A DNA stretch of 18,545 bases, from positions 1 through 18,545 of the forward strand of contig NZ_JAFBFA010000055.1 in assembly GCF_016909015.1 (NCBI RefSeq), in the 5' to 3' direction. Shown piece by piece: positions 14,532-18,545 of the stretch. The stretch is from Gracilibacillus alcaliphilus (lineage in GTDB: Bacteria > Bacillota > Bacilli > Bacillales > Amphibacillaceae). Both the position numbers and the translations under genes were made by a program. Below the pieces are notes generated by a model, which saw only the letters and a program-made list of their open reading frames with translations, searched no databases and was not told where the DNA came from. Position 1 is the first letter of the stretch. Every line of letters begins with the position of its first letter.

Positions 14532-15251
14532 ATGCCGACTAATTGGAAAATTGGCGAATTGGCCAAATTAACTGGCTTATCCATTCGCACACTAAGATAT
14601 TATGACCAAATTGGCTTGTTCTCCCCATCGGAATATACAGCATCTGGTCACCGCCGTTACACAGATCAGGATTTGCAGCGGCTTCAGCAAATTCTTGCCT
14701 TTAAGCAAATGGGATTCTCATTAGAAGATATTCAGCAGGCATTAAAGAAAGAAGGCAGGGTTATCGTTAAGAGTATTGATCAACAGATAGAGCATATCAG
14801 TGAAGAAATTCTGGTACAACAAACATTATTAGACCAGCTAAAAAGAATACGGGAGGCATTATCACAAAAAGAAAATATTGCGATAGAGGAATTAACCTAT
14901 TTATTTGAACTGATGCGGGTGGACCGCTCCAAATATTTTACCAAGACACAATTAGATCAGATAACAGAAGCTTTCGCCGCTAACGAAACAGAGAAACACA
15001 ACGCAAACATGTTTAAAATGTTATTAGATCAACTTCGTGCCAAAAAAGAAGCAGGCATTCCCGTAAATGACCAATCTGTCAAAGAATTAGCAGTACAATG
15101 GCGGGCATTAACGGCTTCCTTTTCACAAGCGGACAGCGATTTAACCAGAAATGCCGAGACATTTTATGCAGACCATCCTCACCTCGCCTTACACTATGGT
15201 CTAGACGCTGATTTATATAGTTATCTGAAGGCGGCCCTTGCCAATAAATAA
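14532..15251 (+). CDS. MerR-family regulator with TipAS-like C-terminal domain
   Basis: The 239-residue protein has an N-terminal winged helix-turn-helix of the MerR type (KIGELAKLTGLSIRTLRYYDQIGL, residues 6-29, then the GHRRYT wing). A dimerisation coiled coil follows (about 75-115), then an all-helical C-terminal part (about 120-235) ending NAETFYADHPHLALHYGLD. That pattern is typical of TipAS drug-recognition domains. Such proteins bind hydrophobic or antibiotic ligands and twist over-long promoter spacers. AAAGGAG lies about 7 nt from the ATG. The gene begins 15 nt after the Hsp33-like frame and probably shares its transcript and the dyad-bearing promoter at 13517. The ligand is unknown. 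Confidence 0.9.
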   Translation: MPTNWKIGELAKLTGLSIRTLRYYDQIGLFSPSEYTASGHRRYTDQDLQRLQQILAFKQMGFSLEDIQQALKKEGRVIVKSIDQQIEHISEEILVQQTLLDQLKRIREALSQKENIAIEELTYLFELMRVDRSKYFTKTQLDQITEAFAANETEKHNANMFKMLLDQLRAKKEAGIPVNDQSVKELAVQWRALTASFSQADSDLTRNAETFYADHPHLALHYGLDADLYSYLKAALANK

Positions 15252-15252
15252 A

Positions 15253-15295
15253 GTGCTAACAGTACGCCCAATCTACATGGACGTACTGTTAGCAC
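15253..15295. terminator. Perfect 14-bp hairpin between convergent genes
   Basis: GTGCTAACAGTACG (15253-15266) and CGTACTGTTAGCAC (15282-15295) pair perfectly around 15 nt, starting 1 nt after the merR stop. There is no U tract on the plus strand; on the minus strand TTTATTTATT follows. It could serve as a bidirectional terminator for merR and the decayed DUF4064 gene. Confidence 0.6.
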
Positions 15296-15622
15296 GATAC
15301 GGATTACTGTCTGGTTTCGATCCGCGCACAAGCCCCAGCACGCCAGCAGATATAAAGAATACCACCTGCACTGGCGACACCATATGTCATGAAGCTACTT
15401 ATTACGGCAAAAACCAATAATATAATACTTGCTGCGGTCGGCTGTTTTTTTCCTTTAAATAAAACGCAGGCGAGCACACATACGACAACCGCGATAATCA
15501 TAATTCCAAACCCTATCGTCAATACTTCGCCTAATCCAGCGAAGCTATTGGATTCTTCATATGAAGACTATATATGCAAGCGCACCAATTATCGTTATTG
15601 CCACTTCTATTTTCCTATGCAC
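15273..15622 (-). pseudogene. Frameshifted DUF4064 membrane-protein paralogue
   Basis: Three frame segments together recreate a protein like its neighbour at 15717-16139. The start is GTG at 15622, with AGGGG 8 nt upstream; it encodes MHRKIEVAITIIGALAYIVF and stops at 15557. The next frame gives SYEESNSF ... LTIGFGIMIIAVVV ... LFKGKKQPTAASIILL ... GGILYI, matching LFRGNKQPIVASIILL of the intact relative. The third frame, from about 15350, gives AGVLGLVRGSKPDSNPYR, matching AGIMGLVRRKKPED. The first shift sits at the palindrome TCTTCATATGAAGA (15554-15567). The loop between helices one and two is also shorter than in the relative. Two indels suggest true decay, although a sequencing error at either site cannot be excluded. 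The 72-codon open stretch at 15304-15522 is the surviving middle. Confidence 0.72.
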
Positions 15623-15673
15623 GCTGTCATCCCCTTTTTGAGACAGACTCACATCATTGGATCGCTTGAATAT

Positions 15674-15710
15674 CAAACGTGCAGATGTCTTTTATACATC
15701 TGCACGTTTG
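15674..15710 (-). terminator. Perfect 15-bp hairpin downstream of the DUF4064 gene
   Basis: CAAACGTGCAGATGT and ACATCTGCACGTTTG pair perfectly around a 7-nt loop, 6 nt past the stop of the intact DUF4064 gene. No T run follows on the minus strand, so it is an atypical terminator or a 3'-protecting hairpin. Confidence 0.55.
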
Positions 15711-15716
15711 TGTCTT

Positions 15717-16139
15717 TTAGTATTGTTCCACAGTGTCCTCTGGTTTTTTCCTGCGCACTAAGCCCATAATTCCTGCAATGACATAGAAAATACTCGCAAA
15801 GATGGCACCGCCGAATGTAATAATGGTAGTAACGACACCGACAACAAGCAAGATAATACTTGCAACAATTGGCTGCTTATTTCCTCTAAATAGAATACAA
15901 GCTATAATACCGGCTATAATGGAAATAACAGAACCAACAATTAAAAAAGTACCTGCTGAACCAATAAAATTCATCATTAAGTTAACATCTTCCGTAGCTA
16001 GGGACGGATCTTGTCTCGCTACTTCGTCTAAAAACTCTTGGTTGCCGTCTATTACTCTAAACAAAAAGCCAAATAATGCACCAAATCCATAGACCACGGC
16101 ACCAATAATAGTTAAAACCACTTCTACTGTTCTTTTCAT
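15717..16139 (-). CDS. DUF4064-family membrane protein
   Basis: The 140-residue product has four likely membrane helices: about 7-28, 62-86, 90-108 and 110-128. A 30-residue polar loop (DGNQEFLDEVARQDPSLATEDVN) separates the first pair, and a short basic turn FRGNKQP separates helices two and three. The C-terminus is charged (RRKKPEDTVEQY). Its function is not known. The ATG at 16139 has AAAGGAAG about 9 nt upstream. The decayed relative lies immediately downstream in the same orientation, which points to a tandem duplication. A sigma-W-like promoter sits upstream. Confidence 0.85.
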   Translation of the reverse strand: MKRTVEVVLTIIGAVVYGFGALFGFLFRVIDGNQEFLDEVARQDPSLATEDVNLMMNFIGSAGTFLIVGSVISIIAGIIACILFRGNKQPIVASIILLVVGVVTTIITFGGAIFASIFYVIAGIMGLVRRKKPEDTVEQY

Positions 16140-16278
16140 CTTTGTCTACTTCCTTTCTGTTTTTATAAAATGTATGTAAGAATCTCATCCTTTTATGATG
16201 AAAAACATAGATATTTTATATTATCACATATATTGGTATTTGTCTCTAATTTCTGAGGGGTCAGTTATACCAACTTTA

Positions 16279-16305
16279 TACGTTTCATAGATAAGATGCG
16301 TTTCA
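16279..16305 (-). promoter_or_regulatory. Sigma-W-like promoter of the DUF4064 gene
   Basis: On the minus strand TGAAAC (16300-16305) and CGTA (16279-16282, continuing CGTATA) are 17 bp apart, close to the TGAAAC-N16-CGTA pattern of B. subtilis sigma-W. The -35 begins with the TGA stop codon of the upstream kinase gene. A leader of about 130 nt would follow. A second, sigma-A-like extended -10 (TGTGATAAT) lies nearer the gene. Confidence 0.45.
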
Positions 16306-17106
16306 TTTTTCTTCAATATTTTTTTGACGCAGTGCGCCATGCCTGACTGAACCTATGCCACGGTTAAAAAAAAGGGCATGTTTAATGGCTGCATGAACGA
16401 ACTGTTTACTTTTTTGGATGGCTTTATGAATGGGCACTCCTTTCGCCAATTCTGCCGTAAGACAGGCCGCATACGTACACCCCGCTCCACTCGTATGAAT
16501 CGTATCAATTCCCTCTGTAGAGAATTTCTCGATGGACTTTCCATCGTAAAATAGATCAATGGCTGTTCCATCTACTATTCCAGCTTTCAGCAGCACCGAT
16601 TGCGGCTGATAACGATATAAATCAATCGCTGCTTGTTCCAACGCCTCTAACTGATCCGGGATTTTTCGTCCTAATAATTGCTCTGCTTCTAATCGATTAG
16701 GAGTAATCACTGTGGCTTGAGGCAGGATTTGTTCTTTCATCACCTCAATCGCATCATCGGCCAATAACTGAGACCCCATCTTGCCAATCATCACGGGATC
16801 TACCACCAAAAAAGGCGGGTTTAATTCACGTAATAACCTACTCACTGTACCGATGATTTCTGCAGAGAAAAGCATTCCTAATTTGACTGCGTCTACCCCG
16901 ACCATTTCAGTAGCGGCATAGAATTGCGCCTTTATTTCCTCAATAGGGTGAATAAATATGCCTTTTTCTGTATGGGAATTATTAGCTACTATCGCTGTAA
17001 TCACGGACATCCCATATACATCTCGTTCTTGGAAGGTTTTTAAATCGGCTTGAATACCTGCACTCCCTTGAGCAGCGGCACCAGCAATCGTCAACACTCT
17101 CTTCAT
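16303..17106 (-). CDS. Pyridoxal / hydroxymethylpyrimidine kinase (PdxK/ThiD family)
   Basis: This is a ribokinase-fold enzyme that phosphorylates either the B6 vitamers or the thiamin precursor hydroxymethylpyrimidine(-phosphate). The 267 residues show an N-terminal TIAGAAAQGSAGIQADLKTF (6-25), VVDPVMIGKMGSQLL (101-115), ATVITPNRLEAEQLLG (131-146) and the catalytic SGAGCT (206-211) with Cys210. The usual AGSDSSGGAG substrate loop reads AGAAAQGSAG here, so the common Ser-Asp pair is missing. Such variants are, to my recollection, annotated as pyridoxal kinases. Both names stay possible. The start has GAGGTG about 6 nt upstream. It follows the DUF456 gene with a 16-nt gap, so the two are co-transcribed. 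Confidence 0.88.
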   Translation of the reverse strand: MKRVLTIAGAAAQGSAGIQADLKTFQERDVYGMSVITAIVANNSHTEKGIFIHPIEEIKAQFYAATEMVGVDAVKLGMLFSAEIIGTVSRLLRELNPPFLVVDPVMIGKMGSQLLADDAIEVMKEQILPQATVITPNRLEAEQLLGRKIPDQLEALEQAAIDLYRYQPQSVLLKAGIVDGTAIDLFYDGKSIEKFSTEGIDTIHTSGAGCTYAACLTAELAKGVPIHKAIQKSKQFVHAAIKHALFFNRGIGSVRHGALRQKNIEEK

Positions 17107-17122
17107 GTTCTACACCTCGAAG

Positions 17123-17599
17123 TTAAATAGCTATAAAGAACCAAATAATCATAATAATCTGAATCACAATCTTGGCAAAGTTACCGCTCAAGAAGCCCAT
17201 TAAGGAGCCAAAGGTAGCCTTGAAAGCCTCCGCAAGGGTTCTCTGTTGAAATAATTCTGCAATTATGACCAAGATAAATGGAACAATAATAATCCCAAAT
17301 GGAGGAATAATGAAAGAACCGACAATCACACCAACTGCCGCAATCCGCTCACCTGCTTTGCTCCCGCCAAATTTTTTGACAAAATAACTATTCGCTATGA
17401 TATCAGACACAATCAATATAATTGTCAGAACCGCCATCGCAATCCAAAATATCGTTCCAATATTCTCTGCAGCCATGACGAATTGATAAATAAAGAACCC
17501 AACCCACAATGCCAACACAGATGGAATCATTGGAAATATAATACCCAAAAATGCCAATACAAAACAGACAATAATTAAAAGCCACCACACTATATCCAT
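17123..17599 (-). CDS. DUF456-family membrane protein
   Basis: The 158-residue protein is nearly all hydrophobic. Helices are likely at about 4-22, 25-45, 48-70, 86-112 and 138-156. The soluble patch FVKKFGGSKAGERIAAVG lies in the middle, and the repeated glycine/proline-rich pattern GIIFPMIPS ... IIPPFGIIIVPF is typical of DUF456. Function is unknown. It is the first gene of a two-gene unit with the downstream kinase. A promoter with a perfect -10 lies about 35 nt upstream. The ribosome site is a G-rich GGGGCGGGAT rather than a textbook AGGAGG. Confidence 0.9.
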   Translation of the reverse strand: MDIVWWLLIIVCFVLAFLGIIFPMIPSVLALWVGFFIYQFVMAAENIGTIFWIAMAVLTIILIVSDIIANSYFVKKFGGSKAGERIAAVGVIVGSFIIPPFGIIIVPFILVIIAELFQQRTLAEAFKATFGSLMGFLSGNFAKIVIQIIMIIWFFIAI

Positions 17600-17633
17600 C
17601 TATCCCGCCCCATTCCCATTATTTTTCTGTTTT

Positions 17634-17662
17634 ATTATACTCGATCAAGCCTTAAAGGCAAA
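17634..17662 (-). promoter_or_regulatory. Sigma-A promoter of the DUF456-kinase unit
   Basis: On the minus strand TTTGCC (17657-17662) and TATAAT (17634-17639) are 17 bp apart, about 35 nt from the start codon. Confidence 0.6.
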
Positions 17663-17680
17663 CCACAGCGAATTATTTCG

Positions 17681-17715
17681 AAAAAAAGACCTTACAGTAA
17701 TCCTGTAAGACCTTT
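17681..17715 (-). terminator. Terminator of the DJ-1/PfpI gene
   Basis: On the minus strand a CTTACAG/CTGTAAG core, extended by two G-U and several G-C and A-T pairs to about 13 bp, has a 5-nt loop and runs into seven T. It starts about 10 nt past the stop codon. Confidence 0.9.
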
Positions 17716-17725
17716 GTTCATTGGA

Positions 17726-18250
17726 TTAATGATTAGCCAATACATCGGCATATGCCTTTGCATAAGGCGGTAAATCCGGCGGACGTCGACTGGAAATAAT
17801 ATGGCCATCGATTACCACTGCTTCATCTTTCCACAAGGCACCAGCATTTGTCATATCGTCTTTGATACCTGGTGTGCTAGTAACCTTAACCCCACTCAGG
17901 ATGCCGGCAGAGACAAGTACCCAGCCTGCATGACAAATTTGTCCAATCGGCTTCTTTGCTTGGTGCATATGCTGCACCATTTTGATCACTTCTGGGTAAC
18001 GTCTTAACTTGTCTGGAGCCCAACCCCCAGGTACAAGGATACCATCATATTCTTCTGCATTTACCTCTTGAAAAGCCAAATCAGATTGTGCCGGTACACC
18101 ATATTTTCCTGTATACTTTTTCTTTGCCTCTTGCCCAACTAAATCCACTGCAGCCCCTTCCTCACGCAGGCGCATGACAGGATACCACAGTTCTAAATCT
18201 TCAAATTCTTCGTCAATTAATGCAATCACTTTTTTATCTTGTAAACGCAC
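17726..18250 (-). CDS. DJ-1/PfpI-family protein (type 1 glutamine amidotransferase-like)
   Basis: Members are described as cysteine peptidases, chaperones or protein/DNA deglycases acting on glycated adducts; which applies here is open. The protein shows an early EEFEDLE (acidic active-site residue), the PGGWAPDKLR loop and the nucleophile elbow GQICHAGW, with Cys108-His109 in the longer numbering. It also has TSTPGIKDDMTNAGA and the C-terminal SSRRPPDLP typical of PfpI/YhbO. Two starts compete. The ATG at 18256 is only 1 nt after AAAGGAGG, while the GTG at 18250 is 7 nt after it. I chose GTG, giving 174 residues; the ATG form would have 176. The gene is monocistronic, with its own terminator. 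Confidence 0.9.
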   Translation of the reverse strand: MRLQDKKVIALIDEEFEDLELWYPVMRLREEGAAVDLVGQEAKKKYTGKYGVPAQSDLAFQEVNAEEYDGILVPGGWAPDKLRRYPEVIKMVQHMHQAKKPIGQICHAGWVLVSAGILSGVKVTSTPGIKDDMTNAGALWKDEAVVIDGHIISSRRPPDLPPYAKAYADVLANH

Positions 18251-18277
18251 ATCCATACCTCCTTTTACTTATTGTTT

Positions 18278-18322
18278 ATTGTACCAGAGAAAAGGGATGG
18301 TAATCGAATAATAGCTATTATT
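18278..18322 (-). promoter_or_regulatory. DJ-1/PfpI promoter with a 16-bp palindrome
   Basis: A -10-like TACAAT with an upstream TG lies at 18278-18283 on the minus strand. No good -35 is present. Instead the perfect palindrome AATAATAGCTATTATT (18307-18322) abuts that position, which would suit a regulator-dependent promoter. Confidence 0.45.
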
Positions 18323-18404
18323 ACGAATAGGCTGGGATAGATATTCTTGAGACCGAAACATGAACAGAGAAAAGGAACTCCCTTTCTACTGATCATTCAT
18401 TTTA

Positions 18405-18446
18405 TGACGGACTTTTCAACAGCCTTCTCGCTTTTTCTGTCCGTCA
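18405..18446 (+). repeat. Single palindromic repeat unit next to the right terminal repeat
   Basis: TGACGGAC ... GTCCGTCA with a CTTTTCAACAGCCTTCTCGCTTTTT-like centre is a diverged copy of the 51-bp units at 96-299. As at the left end, it sits just inside the 95-bp terminal repeat, but its centre points the opposite way relative to that repeat. The stretch 18323-18404 shows nothing recognisable. Confidence 0.75.
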
Positions 18447-18450
18447 TTTT

Positions 18451-18545
18451 GGTGTGCGTGCATCTGTCAAGTAGACAATCCTATTTGTCCGTCAATTTTT
18501 CTTTCTTGCCATGAGGATACCTATGCCGTTTATCCGCCATCCTTG
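18451..18545 (-). repeat. Right copy of the 95-bp terminal inverted repeat
   Basis: This is the exact reverse complement of bases 1-95. It runs from GGTGTGCGTGCATC to the last base of the window, CATCCTTG, so the repeat may continue beyond the window on both sides. Confidence 0.9.

Noticed and set aside
15304..15522. Stand-alone 72-residue membrane protein
   Set aside because: It is the middle of a DUF4064 paralogue whose start and end are found in other frames on either side. The final 15 or so residues of this frame are out-of-frame sequence.
15389..15769. Plus-strand frame of about 126 codons opposite the DUF4064 genes
   Set aside because: It is antisense to two related genes, has no ribosome site and shows no protein-like composition.

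Overview
The window reads as chromosomal DNA from a low-GC Gram-positive bacterium of the family Bacillaceae. The protein sequences resemble those of Oceanobacillus, Gracilibacillus or Virgibacillus relatives, but that genus-level guess rests on remembered similarity only. Strong AAGGAGG-type ribosome binding sites, U-tailed terminators, sigma-A promoters and ECF-sigma-like promoters all fit Firmicutes.

Layout. 1-370: an inverted repeat that recurs at the other end of the window, followed by four 51-bp tandem palindromic units. 371-6890 (minus strand): murB, then a carA-carB-argF operon. 7211-8806: two tiny membrane-protein genes (plus strand) flank a SAM-methyltransferase gene that is cut in two by a 152-bp structured insertion. 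8807-9564: a gene-free stretch with degenerate ~51-bp repeats, bounded by inverted GGCTGTTGCA-type ends. 9565-12248 (minus): argG-argH. 12517-13434 (plus): a DUF4349 lipoprotein behind an ECF-type promoter. 13517-15251 (plus): an Hsp33-like gene broken by an in-frame stop, followed by a MerR/TipAS-type regulator. 15273-16139 (minus): a frameshifted DUF4064 paralogue and its intact relative. 16303-17599 (minus): a DUF456 membrane protein and a pyridoxal/HMP kinase. 17726-18250 (minus): a DJ-1/PfpI-family protein. 18405-18545: a single palindromic unit and the right copy of the 95-bp terminal repeat.

How the genes work together. CarAB makes carbamoyl phosphate, ArgF joins it to ornithine to give citrulline, and ArgG and ArgH convert citrulline to arginine. 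The window therefore holds the late half of arginine biosynthesis in two separate minus-strand operons. MurB supplies UDP-MurNAc for peptidoglycan. The Hsp33-like/MerR pair looks like a small stress-responsive operon with its own dyad-bearing promoter.

Most notable points. (1) The 152-bp insertion has the architecture of a minimal IS200/IS605-type right end and omega RNA: stacked hairpins, a loop-to-3'-end pseudoknot and a TTTAT junction. Removing exactly 152 bp restores a 236-codon methyltransferase frame. (2) In the Hsp33/MerR promoter, a TTACGTAA dyad is centred in a 19-bp spacer, and a second inverted copy lies downstream. (3) The window ends are a perfect 95-bp inverted repeat, which may be a dispersed repeat at which an assembly contig was broken.
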